Origin: Papio anubis
Lineage: Eukaryota > Chordata > Mammalia > Primates > Cercopithecidae
Length of the DNA: 64,000 nucleotides
Direction of reading: 5' to 3'
NCBI RefSeq assembly: GCF_008728515.1
Contig: NC_044976.1
Span: 29,663,845 to 29,727,844 of the forward strand
Both the position numbers and the translations under genes were made by a program. The notes under the pieces were generated by a model, which saw nothing but the letters and a program-made list of their open reading frames with translations, was not told the DNA's origin and made no database searches. Shown here piece after piece: positions 23,836-35,450 of this stretch (the stretch's first letter is position 1; each line of letters opens with the position of its first letter).

Positions 23836-23862
23836 TATCAGTTAAAGAATATGAATTTTTAT

Positions 23863-24154
23863 TTATTTATTTTTTGAGATGGACTCTCGCTCTGTCACCC
23901 AGGCTGGAGTGCAGTGGCATCTCTGCTCACTGCAACCTCCACCTCCCAGGTTCAAGCAATTCTCCTGCCTCAGCCTCCTGAGTAGCTGGGATTACAGGCA
24001 CCCACCACTGCGCCCAGCTAATTTTTGTATTTTTAGTAGAGATGGGGTTTCACCATGTTGGCCAGGCTGGTCTTGAACTCCTGGCCTTAAGTGATCCTCC
24101 TGCCTTGGCCTCCCAAAGTGCTAGGATTACAGGCATGAGCCAAAGCACCCAGCC
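23863..24154 (-). mobile_element. Alu
   Basis: Full-length. Flanks ATGAATTTTT match on both sides. Confidence 0.92.
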
Positions 24155-24488
24155 CATGAATTTTTTTTAAAAAGCCTTTGAACAGAGAGGCTTGTGGTCA
24201 GATTAACCTCCCCAGGAATCCCATTGTCTGGCCTTGCCCTATTATGCTCAGTATTCTCATCCTGTCTTCAGCCACACACAGTTTGTTAGCCACCTTTCAT
24301 TTTTCATAAAAATCTAACTCTTATAGTCATCCCCTCAGGTCCCAAAGTGTTAATGAAATAATCTAATAAGTGACTCTGTAAATGGAAAGGGGCTAAAAGC
24401 AGTTTCCAATTAGGCATAGCCCGCAAAGTATAGTCTTTTTCTTTTTTATTATGATCAAGATCAGAATTGAGAGTAGTATAGAATTTTT

Positions 24489-25095
24489 ATTTTTATTTTT
24501 ATTTTTCAGAGAGGGTCTTTCTTTCCCAGGATGGAGTATAGTGATCATAGCTCACTGCAACCTCAAATTCCTGGGCTCAAGTGATCCTCCTCCCTCAGCC
24601 TCCCAAGTAGCTAAGACTATATGTCCGTGCCACCATGCCCCACTGATTTTTTATTTTTTATTTTTTTATTTTTTTGAGACAGAGTTTCACTCTTGTTGCC
24701 CAGGCTGGAGGTGGTGGCACGATCTCAGCTCACTGCAACCTCCAGCTCCCGGGTTCAAGCAATTCTCCTGCCTCAGCCTCCCGAGTAGCTGGGATTACAG
24801 GCATGTACCACCATGCCTGGCTAATTTTTGTATTTTTAGTAGAGATAGGGTTTCTCCATGTTGGTCAGGTTGGTCTTGAACTCCTGACTTCAGGTGATCT
24901 GCCTGTCTCGGCCTCCCAAAGTGCTGGGATTACAGACGTGAGCCACCACGCCTGGCCTAATTTTTAAATTTTTTGTAGAGATGACATCTTGCTGTGTTGC
25001 CCAGGCTGATCTTGAACTCCTGGTCTCAAGTGATACTCCCACCTTGGCCTTACAAATTGCTGAGAGATTATAGGTGTGAGCCACAACTCCCGACC
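24489..25095 (-). mobile_element. old Alu split by a second Alu
   Basis: Left piece 24489-24652 ends at 'gccccactgattttt' and the remainder resumes at 24958 with 'taatttttaaattttttgta' to 'cacaactcccgaccc'. Confidence 0.85.
24653..24957 (-). mobile_element. Alu inside an Alu
   Basis: Near-consensus 'gagacagagtttcactcttg' to 'gccaccacgcctggcc', inserted at the T-rich middle of the older copy. Confidence 0.9.
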
Positions 25096-25695
25096 CATAG
25101 GGTAGTCTTTAGAAAAAGCACATATGATTTGACTATGTTAAAATTACTCATTTGTATATCTCCCTCCATTGCCAGAGTGTTAGTTCATTCCAGACAAGAA
25201 TCATGTTTTGTTCTTTTTGGTGTACATACTTACTACTATCACTAGTATTAGCACTGGCACTATCCACTTACTAGCTGTACTGAAAAAATGAGATTAATCT
25301 CAGAATCTGTGCTGGGATGGATTGGAGGAAGAAAACTGGAGGCAGGGAGTTATTACTCTAGATGGAACATGATGGGAGCCTAACTAAACTAGAATGATGG
25401 CAATGAGGACAAAAAGAGAGACGTGGGTGAGTGGCACATTTGTTGAATTGAGTGTTAAGTGGGAAGTATGATTTGGTTTGTAGTCTGTTAGAAGGCACAG
25501 AGTATTGGAATTGATTGTGATGGGGGTTGCTTAAGCTGCAACTCACAGCCACTTGAAGCTCGTCTCTACACATAAAGATATGTGAAAGCGAAAACCACAT
25601 TTGTGAGTTGCTTGAGTTATGTTCTCAAGTTTCTGCCTTGGTTTTTGTTACTCAAGCTTCATAATGGTTTTTGTTGTTGTTGTTTGTTTGCTTGT

Positions 25696-25873
25696 TTTTG
25701 GAGACAGGGTCTCTTGCTCTGTCACCCAGGCTGGAGTACAGTGGTGCAATCCGCTCACTGCAACCTCGATCTGCAGGCTCAAGTGATCCTCCTGCCTCAC
25801 CCTCTTGGGTTGCTGGGGCTACAAACACAAGCCACCATGTCTGGCTAATTTTTTTTTTTTTTTTTTTTTTAAG
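25696..25873 (-). mobile_element. truncated Alu with T-run
   Basis: 'ggagacagggtctcttgctc' to 'ccaccatgtctggctaattt' followed by about 20 T. Confidence 0.85.
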
Positions 25874-25980
25874 TGAAAGGAATCTGTACTGTTAGAAATT
25901 AGAATAGTGATTACCCTTGGGGGAGGCAGGTGACTAGAAAGGAGCATAAGATGGGCTTCTGAGATGCTGGCAATGTTCTG

Positions 25981-26290
25981 GTTTTTTTGTTTTGTTTTTT
26001 TTTTTCTTTTTGAGACAGAGTCTCACTCTGTTGCCCAGGCTGGAGTGCAGTGGTGCAATCTCGGCTCACTACTAGCTCTGCTTCCTGGGTTCACGCCATT
26101 CTCCTGCCTCAGCTTCCCAAGTAGCTGGACTAAAGGCACCGGCCACCTCACCTGGCTAATTTTTTGTCTTTTTAGTAGAGACGGGGTTTCACCGTGTTAG
26201 CCAGTAGGGTCTCAATCTCCTGACCTCGTGATCCACCCACCTCGGCCTCGCAAAGTGCTGGGATTACAGGCATGAGCCTCCGTGCCTGGC
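25981..26290 (-). mobile_element. AluY-like
   Basis: Flanked by AATGTTCTG on both sides; 'cacgccattctcctgcctca' is AluY-type. Confidence 0.92.
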
Positions 26291-26398
26291 TTTAATGTTC
26301 TGTTTTTTTATCTGAGTACTGGGTACTTTGGTATGTTCAAATTGTGAAAAATCATGTGAGCTGTATATTTATGATAAACATTTTTCTATATACATATA

Positions 26399-26782
26399 TA
26401 TTAGTTTGTTCTCACACTGCTATAAAGAACTACCTGAGACTGGGTAATTTATAAAGAAAAGAGGTTTAATTGACCTATAGTTCCACTGGCTGTATAGGAG
26501 GCATGGCTGGGGAGGCCTCAGGAAACTTACAATCATGGCAGAAGGGTGAAGGGGAAGCAAGTATATCTTCATATGGCAGCAGGAGAGAAAGAGAGAGCAA
26601 GGGGGAAAGTGCTGCACACTTTTAAACCATCAGATCTCGTGAGAACTCCCTCACTATCACATGGGGGAAATCCGACCCCATTATCCAATCACCTCCCACA
26701 AGGTGCCTCCCCCAACATTGGGAATTACAATTTAACATGAGATTTTTGTGTGTGGGGGAACACAGAGCCAAACCATATCAAC
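26399..26782 (-). mobile_element. MaLR LTR (MST/THE1 type)
   Basis: 'tattagtttgttctcacact', 'actgggtaatttataaaga', 'ccatcagatctcgtgagaa' and 'gagccaaaccatatca' are the antisense landmarks. Confidence 0.85.
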
Positions 26783-26859
26783 ATGTATATTATGTTTTGG
26801 TGAGAAGTTTAAATAATTTTTAAAAGGCTATGAGAAAGGCAACAAAGAGATTAATTCTG

Positions 26860-27200
26860 TCTGGGGGTCTCAGAGGAAAAGACTTGATAGAAGGAGAGCT
26901 AGTAACAACTGAGCTGTGAAATGTCTAGGTATAGTGAAGTGAGGTGGGAGTCAAGTGGGGAAACAGCGTTTCAGAGAGAGAGAGAACTGCTTGAGCAAAA
27001 GCACTGAACCATATGGAGAAGAGAAAATAGACTTCTTTGGCCAGAGCATATTGTGTAAGTAAAGATAAGGCTGGAAAAGTAGTTTAGAGACAGACTCTGA
27101 AAGGCCTTGAATGCCAGGGTAAAGAATTTGGAGCTGATTTTCTAGAAAGCCTTTGAAGGTCTTTTAAAGCTATGAGTGACCTGGTAAAGGTTGTAGGGTG
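26860..27200 (-). mobile_element. old LINE-like repeat (tentative)
   Basis: 'gaaaggccttgaatgccag', 'gaatttggagctgattttc' and 'gagtgacctggtaaagg' follow the order of the repeat also seen at 39480-40330. Confidence 0.4.
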
Positions 27201-27451
27201 TTTAGCATAGTGAGTAATTATATATTTTCACCCTCTGTGCATTAGTGAGATGAGGGTTAGTCTCATTTATAATTGTTAATTTAGGGCTATTTCACATAAC
27301 TGCATTTACTGCCTGTCTTGTTCTGCCGAAAACTTTCTTTCTTTCTCCACTTTCCCTGCCAAAACCAAAAAACTAACATACAACCTTACCTTGTAGTGTC
27401 TCTGGCCATATCTCTTAAGGGGGCCAGCAGTCAGTATCTTTTTCATTATAG

Positions 27452-27552
27452 GCAAGAAGAGAGGCGGAGGCGATCCTTCCAGGATTACACTGGGCAGAAG
27501 ATCACCCTTGAGGCTGTCTTGAACACTACCTGCAAGAAGTGTGGCTGTAAAG
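27452..27552 (+). CDS. ZCCHC17: ZCCHC17 coding exon (first half of the CCHC zinc knuckle, about residues 106-140)
   Basis: The exon begins after 'tttcattatag' and ends before donor 'gtaggg'. Reading from the split Glu codon it gives QEERRRRSFQDYTGQKITLE, then AVLNTTCKKCGCKG. It contains a basic ERRRR patch and the first two zinc ligands of a CX2CX4HX4C knuckle (Cys 133 and Cys 136 in human numbering). The knuckle is cut by the intron: His 141 and Cys 146 come from the exon at 29693. Length is 101 bases, entering in phase 2 and leaving in phase 1. Zinc knuckles of this type bind single-stranded RNA. Reading past the donor continues in frame for some 40 residues of intron, so the open frame alone misplaces the exon end. 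Confidence 0.95.
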
Positions 27553-28444
27553 GTAGGGTGAAGCCTCTGCCTTTTCCACGTTTCTCTCCTTGTGGATGGA
27601 CCCTTTTCTGGAAGAAGGAGGCAGCTCAGTGTGAGTTTAGTTCACCCCGTTTTTTAGCCAAGTGATGGCCTTTGCTGTTATTTCCATCAGACTCACATCA
27701 GAGTTCATGGGGTGATGCATTTCCTGTTTTCTTTTCTGAGTGCTGGCCCTATCAGATACTATACCACTACCACTACTCCTCCCATCCCACCCACAGCTTA
27801 TGCCTTGTCTGGGCAAGACCCCCATGAACTATGCCAGGAGGGGTAAGAGTGTTGGATTATGATTAACATTCTAATTTTATCTCCAAGGATGATGATTCTG
27901 CAAAAATTAAGCAACTTGGAAATATATAACTTAAAGAACCACGTCAGACTTTTACCTTTTTATCTCTTTAATGTCAGAGTTCTGAATACAATACCCTTTT
28001 ACAGAATATTGAATAGGGAATACAGGATACTCACTTCTTTTTAGCTCTGTTTCCTCAGGTTTCCTCTACTCTTACTCAAATATTAAAAGGTCTTTTAGCC
28101 TGATTTCCCTAGTTGGAGCTATAATGAGAGAGATTGCCAGCTTCTCATTTTCAGGGTGACCTCAGTTGTCACCCTTTCTCCCTAGACTTCCATGTATCCT
28201 GCTGTGTTGATTTTTCTACAATAACTGGTAGCAGATTTGTGCCCTGGTTGAAGTTGTGGGGTTTTAAACCCCTGCTTATCATTAGCGTAGAGGGGAGAAG
28301 GAAAAAATAAAATTGAGAGAAAGAATACCTCCTCAGGAAAACTGTGGGAACATTCCAGGTATTTGGAAAACTCTGCTATATTTCCCTTCCAGGTGCCACC
28401 CAGCTGCTGGACCCAGAGGTACAGAGTACTTTACATATAGCTTT

Positions 28445-28769
28445 TCTTTTCTTTCTTTTCGTTTTTTTTTTTTTTTTTTTTTTTGTTTTTTTTTTTTTTT
28501 TTAAAGATAGGGTGACCGAGGCTGAAGTGTAGTGGTATGATCATGGCTCACTGCATCTTTGACCTCCTGGGCTCAAGCAGCCCTATCTCAGCCTCCTGAG
28601 TAGCTGGGACCACAGGTGTATACCACCATGTCCAGCTAATTTTTTAAAAATTTTTTGTAGAGACAGAGTTTCCCTGTGTTGCCCAGGCTTGTCTCCCTGG
28701 GCTCCAATGATCCTCCTGTCTCAGCCTGCCAAAGTACTGAGATTACAGGCATAAGCCACTGTGCCCAGC
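28445..28769 (-). mobile_element. Alu with long T-run
   Basis: T-run of about 45 bases with one G, then 'gatagggtgaccgaggctga' to 'gccactgtgcccagcc'. Confidence 0.88.
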
Positions 28770-29009
28770 CCATGCATAGCTTTTTGATTATCTCATACAA
28801 TTCCTCTGTGCCCCTAAGACAGGATCTACCACAAACTCAGACACAACTAGCAGTGTAGAGCATAGTGTCTGTTAAAGGGCCCCTCAATACCACTATAGGC
28901 TCAGGGAAGGTAAGGGTCCTTTAACCTTAACCATATCCAACAGGCATTACATAAAGAAGAGAAGAATAATGAGAGGTGGAATTTGTCCCAGTTACTAAAG
29001 GTCAGGTCA

Positions 29010-29200
29010 AAGGTAGTTGGTTTTGGTGCAACAGAAAGCACAGGGCAGGGAGGCATGAGACCCAAGGTAAGTTTGAACTCTTCTTCTGTCTATGTGACCT
29101 TGAGCTACTTCTCAACTCTGGGCTTTCATCTTCCACAAATGTAGGATGGATTTGATGATCTCTAAGGTGCTTGCCAGACCTGACAGTCTGTAAATGTTCA
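29010..29200 (+). mobile_element. MIR
   Basis: 'gtctatgtgaccttgagcta', 'acttctcaactctgggcttt' and 'gatgatctctaaggtgctt'. Confidence 0.6.
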
Positions 29201-29692
29201 GTGCCCCTAGGTGACTGTGCCTATTTCTCTGTGTGTTAGCCTAGATGTGAGTGCCCACTTGCTGCCAGCTACCTACAAGCTATCTTCCTTTAGGGCTTGG
29301 CCTGCCACTCAGCTCCCTCTGCTAAGCATCCTGCTCTCTGGAGCAGTCTTTGATTGTCAGGAATATGTTCCAAAATAGATCTTAGGAAATTAATAAGGCC
29401 CATTGCCAATGGAGGGCAGTACAAACCTGCATCCTCATATCCCCTGCCATTTTGAGAACAGTACCAGTGTTCCCCACAGCCCTAAGAACAGCTGCTAGTG
29501 TGACTGTGGTTGAGTGAGCAGTGCCATGTTGAGGTAGTGGAAAGTCTACTCTGAATCAAACAGCTGCTTTGAATGAACCCAACAATATTTCCTGAGCCAG
29601 CTAGCCCATTTCAGGAGCCTTGGGGGAAGATTCACTTGCTGAGAAGAGAGACTACTTACTTCTTCTATACCTTTTCTACTTCTCTGCTACAG

Positions 29693-29838
29693 GCCACTTT
29701 GCAAAAGATTGTTTCATGCAACCAGGTGGGACCAAATACTCTCTGATACCTGATGAGGAAGAGGAAAAGGAAGAGGCAAAGTCAGCAGAATTTGAGAAGC
29801 CTGTCCCCACAAGGAATCCTTCTAGAAAAAGGAAGAAG
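29693..29838 (+). CDS. ZCCHC17: ZCCHC17 coding exon (second half of zinc knuckle, acidic linker, about residues 140-188)
   Basis: Acceptor 'tctgctacag' and donor 'gtgaat' bound 146 bases. The frame reads GHFAKDCFMQPGGTKYSLIP, then DEEEEKEEAKSAEFEKPVPT and RNPSRKRKK. HFAKDC supplies the His and last Cys of the CX2CX4HX4C knuckle. It is followed by a Glu-rich stretch and a basic RKRKK that continues into the last exon, plausibly part of a nucleolar localisation signal. I recall KPDPTRN in the human protein. Here GTC gives Val at the Asp position, a possible lineage difference. The exon leaves in phase 0. Confidence 0.95.
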
Positions 29839-29895
29839 GTGAATTCTACTTTGCTTTTATTTTATCTTGTCTTTTTCAGGTTTTAAGAGGAAAAT

Positions 29896-30068
29896 CTGAA
29901 AAGCCTCATGCAGCAGTACACACCTGTAGTCCCAGCTACTTGGGAGGATAAGGTGGGAGGATTGCTGGAGGCCAGAAGTTTAAGGTTGCAGTGAGCTATG
30001 ATTATGCCTGTGAATAGCCACTGCGTTCCACTCTGAGCAGCATAGTGAGACCTAATCTCTAAGAATAA
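29896..30068 (+). mobile_element. partial Alu
   Basis: 'cacacctgtagtcccagcta' to 'tagtgagacctaatctctaa'. It begins 58 bases after a ZCCHC17 exon. Confidence 0.82.
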
Positions 30069-30219
30069 TTTTTTTTTTATTAAAAAAAAATGAAAAATGA
30101 AAATGTGCTTTTTGCAGAAATTTTAGAAATACTGAAAAACATGATGAAGCAAACCAAGATCTTCTTTAATCTTTCCACCCAAAGAAACTCTTATAGCATT
30201 TTGTGGTATATTCTAATCT

Positions 30220-30494
30220 TTTTTCTTTTTTTGAGACAGGGTATCTTGCAGTGGCACGATCTTGGCTCAGTGTAACCTCTGCCTTCCACGTTCAAGTGAT
30301 TCTCATGCCTCAGCCACCTGAGTAGCTGGACTACAGGCATGCGCCACCATGCCCGGCTAATTTTTGTATTTTTAGTAGAGATGAGAGTTTTGCCTTGTGG
30401 GCCAGGCTGATCTCAAACTCCTGGCCTCAAGTGACCCACCCGCCTTGGCCTCTGAAAGTGCTGGGATTACAGGCATGAGCCACGACACCCATCC
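30220..30494 (-). mobile_element. Alu
   Basis: 'gagacagggtatcttgcagt' to 'gccacgacacccatcc', short of about 20 bases near the T-run. Confidence 0.9.
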
Positions 30495-30559
30495 ACTTTT
30501 TTCTAGGTAATAATAAATGCAGATATATATAGCTACACATACATGTAAATACAAAATTG

Positions 30560-30870
30560 TGGTCATACTAGGTATAGTTTATACCTTTTTTTCATTTCAC
30601 TTATCAAAAGAATTTCCTAGTATCCTTAAGTATTCAAAAACTTGATTTAAGAGCAACATAATATTCTACCCTATGGCTGTGTGATGATATTTTAAATTAT
30701 TTTCCTATTACTGGATATTTTTTATTACTTCCAACCTAAAGTTTTGGCCACATCTCTTATTGTTTTCTTGGATAAATTCCTAAGTAAGATTACTGAGTTA
30801 GGGCTTTAAGGCTCTTGATACATTTTATCAGATTGCCTTCCCAGAAGATACTTATCTGTCCCCAGCAGTA
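30560..30870 (-). mobile_element. old L1 3' fragment (tentative)
   Basis: 'gataaattcctaagtaag', 'aaggctcttgatacatttt' and 'cagattgccttcccagaag' fit antisense old L1 3' ends. Confidence 0.45.
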
Positions 30871-31466
30871 TATCAGAGCACCTGTCTCACTGAATTCCAT
30901 CTCCTATATCTACTACTTTTGGCAGAGCAATTCATAAAACAGATACTATTGTGTCCAGAAAGAAAGAGTGCATTTGTAACATGCTACACAGGAAATAAAA
31001 ACTATTCTGTAGGTTGATCAGGAAATATTTCTTCTATCACGCAGGATTTTTCTAACTATGGCCAGTATATTAACTTGTTTCGTTTTTAAATCTTTGGCAA
31101 ACTTTTGTTGAGGGGTCATTTTGTACCAGGCATTGTAACTCTAGGAATACAAAAACTGCGATGAGGTTCTTGCCCTCAGTGGTTATTATCTATAGATTAA
31201 GTATTATCTTAATTTTCTGGGTGAGGAAAAGGTCTCATTATACCATTACAAGAATTAGTCAAGTGCATGAATAATAATTTCCCAATTTATATATTCTCTT
31301 TCTGGGTGACCCTCTCCTTACTGAGACTTTAGCTGCATTACTGACTTCCACATCCTTAACTAGGATGCCATGGGTACCTCAAACTTTGGCTGGAGTCAGT
31401 CAAATCCATACTTGAGGCTCTTCTGTGCTATTTACTAGCTATTAATTTGGGCCTTTATTTTTGATT

Positions 31467-31764
31467 TTTTTTTTCTTTTTTGAGATGAAGTGTCACTCTG
31501 TCTCCCAGGTTGGAGTGCAGTGGTGTGATCTCAGCTCACTGCAGCTTCCGCCTCCCAGGTTCCAGCAATTCTCCTGCCTCAGCCTCCTGAGTAGCTGGGA
31601 CTACAGGCGCAAGCCACCATGCCTGGCTAATTTTTGTATTTTTTTTAGTAGAGACAGGGTTTCACCATGTTGGCCAGGCTGGTCTCAAAATCCTGACCTC
31701 AAGTGATCCGCCTGCCTTGACTTCCCAAAGTGTTGGGATTACAGGCGTGAGCCACCGTGCCCAG
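31467..31764 (-). mobile_element. Alu
   Basis: Full-length, 'gagatgaagtgtcactctgt' to 'gccaccgtgcccagc'. Confidence 0.92.
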
Positions 31765-32242
31765 CAAACCCGTTTTTTCATTTTCAAAGTGGGATTGTTG
31801 TGATCTTTGATGACAATGTTCTTGCAGAGGGATGCCCGGCTCCCAAAAATAGATATAAAGCACTGACAAGTAAGTACCTAATTAGCGTTGGCTGTTGTGA
31901 CAGCCCTAATTATCTTTTTTAGTCCTCCTTCCTAAACATACACACACACACTACCACCATCACCACTACCACCAAAACCCTTGTTTCTATCTTTCTATCA
32001 TATATTACCTATTAATGGCAGAAATACTCTTCCAGTCTCCCAAAAAAGAAACCAATGTCATTTATTTTCTTCTCCTTTTCCATCCCACATCTAGTCAGTC
32101 ACCAAGTCCTGGCAGTGGTGCCTTTTTAGTACATATCTCAAAATTCTTTATCCCATTCGCATTCCCAGTGCTACTGTACAGTTTATCCCCTCACTTCTCT
32201 TACATTCAGACTATTGAATGCTGTAGCCTAGAGAGTTTAAAA

Positions 32243-32368
32243 AAATACATATTTTTATTTTTTTTTACAAATACATATTTGTGTTTGTAAATATTTATTT
32301 AAAATATGTATTTTAGAATATTTTAAATATTCTAAATATTTTAAAATATGTATTTAAAATACATATTT
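32243..32368. repeat. AT-rich inverted repeat cluster
   Basis: The 12-mer AAATACATATTT occurs at 32243, 32269 and 32357, and its complement AAATATGTATTT at 32302 and 32344. Two perfect palindromes with 12-base arms and 1-base centres lie at 32312-32336 and 32344-32368. Confidence 0.9.
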
Positions 32369-32425
32369 GTATTTTACCTCTACCTCTTAGGTACCATGTT
32401 TACAGGGCCTAGGTCTGGGCTTTTG

Positions 32426-32426
<1 letters not shown>

Positions 32427-32464
<38 letters not shown>

Positions 32465-32469
32465 TTTTT

Positions 32470-32506
<37 letters not shown>

Positions 32507-32515
32507 AAGCACCTA
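32427..32515. repeat. long T tract
   Basis: Nearly 90 bases of T broken only by 'accc' and 'gg'. Such tracts are prone to length error. Confidence 0.95.
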
Positions 32516-32519
32516 TTTT

Positions 32520-32807
32520 GGCTGGGCATGGTGGCTCATGCCTGTAATCCCAGCTGAGGCTGGAGGATAGCCCGAGTCCAGGAGTTTGAGACCAACCTAG
32601 GCAACATAGGGAGACCATGTCTCTATAAAACATAGAGAAAATTAGCTGGGCATGGTGGGGCATGGCCTGTGGTCTCAGCTACTCAGGAGGCTGAGAGGAG
32701 AGGATCGCTTGGACCCAGGGGATAAGGCAGCAGTGAGCTGTGATTATGCCACTGTACTCTGCCTGGGCAATAGAACGAGACTCTGCCTCAAAACAACAAC
32801 AACAAAA
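32520..32807 (+). mobile_element. Alu
   Basis: Flanks CACCTATTTT and CACCTACTTT. About 20 bases are lacking after 'taatcccagc'. Confidence 0.9.
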
Positions 32808-33199
32808 CCACCTACTTTATGTCACTGCCCACTTCCATTCATTGTTGATTTCTCACCTTATGCTTTAACTCTGAATGTTGGAGTGTTCCAAGGTAATCTC
32901 ATCCTATCCTGTGGTTTTAAATATCATCCCTATACTCATAACCCCCAAATTAAGTGCTTGTATCTGTATTTTATCCAAATCTGCATTGCTATTCTTGACT
33001 TTTTCTCTGGAACTCCAAATTTAGTTAATAGACTGCCTACTTGATGTCTACATCTGGTTGTCTAGTTAGCATTAAGCTTAACACACCCGCAAAACTTAGT
33101 TTTCCTAGCCAAAGCTGCTCTTTCCACATTTGGCCCTGTCTCAGTGATTGGAACTCATTGACCCATTTGATAAGCCAAAATCTGCAGCCTTTTTGTATA

Positions 33200-35450
33200 G
33201 AGTTTTTTGTTTGTTTTTGTGGTAAAATATACACAACATAAAATTTGCCATTATAGAAGTGTACTGTTCATTGGCATTAAATACATTCATATTCTTGTAC
33301 AGCCATCACCGTCTTTCATCTCAAGACCTCTCTATACTCATTAAACAGTAACGCCCCCTATTTACCCCTCCTCCCTGCACCTGCAACCACTGTTCTACTT
33401 TCTGTCTCGGAACCATATGGTATTTGTCTTTTTGTGACTGGAATATTTTACTTAGCATAATGTCCTTAAAGTTCATTTGCGTCGTAGCGTATGTCAGAAT
33501 TTTCTTCCTTTTTAAGCCCAAATAATATTCTGCTCTGTGTATTTATTTTTTGAAGCAGGATCTTGTGCTGTTGCCCAGGTTGGAGTGCAGTGGCACAATC
33601 ATGTCTCACTGCAGCCTCAACTTCCCGGGCTCAAGTGATCCAGGAGTGTGCCACCACACCCAGCTAATTTAGTTTTTGTAGAGATGGGGTCTTGCTGTAT
33701 TGCTCAGGCTGATCTTCAACTCCTGGCCTCAAGCAGTCTTCCCACCTTGGCCTCCCAAAGTGCGGGGATTACAGGCATGAGCCACCACATCCGGCCACAT
33801 TTTATGTATATACCACGTTTTGCTTATCCATTTATTTGTGGTGAACACTTGGGCTGCTTCCATATTCTGGCTATTGTAAATAATGCTGCTGTGAACATGG
33901 ATATATAAATATCTCTGAGACCCGACTCTTCTTTCTTTTTGGTATATACCCAGTAGTAGAATTACTGGATCATATATTCTGTTTTTAATATTTTGAGGAA
34001 CCCCTCTATTTCCCATTGTACATTCCCATCAATAATGCACAAGGGTTCCAGTGTCTCTACATCCTTGCCAACACTTATTTTCTGGGTTTTGTGTTTTGGA
34101 GAGTAGCCATCCTAATGCGTGTAAAGTGACATCTCATTATCGTTTTTATTTGCATTTCCCTAATGACTAGTGATATTGAATATCTTTTCATGTGCTTATT
34201 GGCCATATGTTTATTTTCTTTGGAAAAATGGCTATTTAAGTTCTTTGCCTATTTTGCATAAGGTTGTTTATTTTGTTGTTGTTGATATGTAGGAATTTTT
34301 ATATGTTCTGGATATCAATCCCATCAGAGATATATGGTTTGCAAATATTTTCTCCTAGTCTGTGGATTGTCTTTTTACTCTGTTGATAGTGTCCCTTTTT
34401 ACCCCATCAGATTTAGATTTTTTAAAATAGTGGTAAAGAACATATAACATTTACCATCTTAACTATTTTTAAGTGTACGGTTCAGTAATGTTGAGTATGT
34501 TCATGATAGTGTATTCATTGCACAAAAAAAATTTAATCTTGGTTAAGTTAAACTTACCTTTTTTCCCTCTTTGCTGATGCTTTTAGTGTCATATTCAAGA
34601 AATCATTGCCAAATCCAATGTCATGAAGCTTTTCCCTTATATTTTTTCTAAGAGTTTTGTAGCTTTAGCTCTTATGTTTAGGCCTTTGATCCATTTTGAG
34701 TTTATTTTTGTATGTATGTACAGAAACACTTTGCACGTAGATCTCTAGTTTTTAAAACACCATAGGTTGAAAAGACTGTGCTTTTCCCCACTGAATGGTC
34801 TTGGCACCCTGTTGAAAATCATTTGACCAAATAAGTGAGGATTTATTCTATCACTAGTCTATATGTCTGTCTTTGTGTCAGTACCACACTGTTTTGATTA
34901 CTGTAACTTTTTAGTACACTTTGAAGTTGGGAATTGTGGATCCTCCAGCTTTGTTCTTTTTCAAGATTGTTCAGGCTACTTGGGGTCCTTTGAAAGATTT
35001 CTGATGAATTTTAAGATAGATTTTTATATTTTTGCAAATTTTGATAGTGATTGCATTTAATCTGTAGATTGCTTTGGATAGTATGGACATTTCAACTGTA
35101 CTAAATCTTCCAATCCATGAAAATTGGATATCTTTCTGTTGACTTATATCTTCTTTAATTTCAGCAACATTTTGTAATTTTCTGTATACATGTCTTTCAT
35201 CTCCTTCGTTAAGTTTCTTCCTAAGTATTTTATTCTTTTTGATGCTACTGCGTGAATTGTTTTCTTAATTTTTTTTCTGATTGCTCCTTGTTACTGTAAG
35301 AAACAACTGATTTTAGCATGTTGGTTTTGTATTCTGCAACTTTGCTAAATTCATTTATTCGTTCTAACAGGATTTTTTTGTGGAATTTTTAGGGTTTTCT
35401 ACATAGAAGATCATGTCATCTGTAAACAGAGATAATTTTCTTGCAGATTT
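33200..35450 (-). mobile_element. L1 (3' half, minus strand), broken
   Basis: Antisense ORF2 landmarks: 'tttggtatatacccagtagt', 'gaaatcattgccaaatcca', 'agtaccacactgttttgatt', 'aagatcatgtcatctgtaaa'. The minus-strand frame near 34000 contains YDPVILLLGIYQ. It is split by an Alu, and a second 3'-UTR-like block lies at 34425-34545. No intact ORF2. Confidence 0.88.
33541..33795 (-). mobile_element. Alu in L1
   Basis: 'ttttttgaagcaggatcttg' to 'gagccaccacatccggcc', with about 20 bases missing in the middle. Confidence 0.88.

Larger units (their letters stand above)
19853..27451 (+). other. ZCCHC17: ZCCHC17 intron
   Basis: Bounded by 'gtaagt' and 'ttatag'. It carries about ten Alus, one hAT-type transposon, one MaLR LTR and MIR pieces. 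Nothing beyond repeats is recognised at 20341-20770, 21430-21740, 21945-22400, 24155-24488 and 25096-25695. Confidence 0.85.
27553..29692 (+). other. ZCCHC17: ZCCHC17 intron
   Basis: Bounded by 'gtaggg' and 'ctacag'. One Alu (28445-28769) and one MIR (29010-29200) are present. The remainder at 27553-28440 and 29200-29690 is unique sequence with no exon signal that I trust. Confidence 0.85.

Noticed and set aside
27318..27665. 115-codon frame taken as a whole gene
   Set aside because: Only its middle (27452-27552) is the ZCCHC17 exon; both ends are intron bounded by good splice sites.
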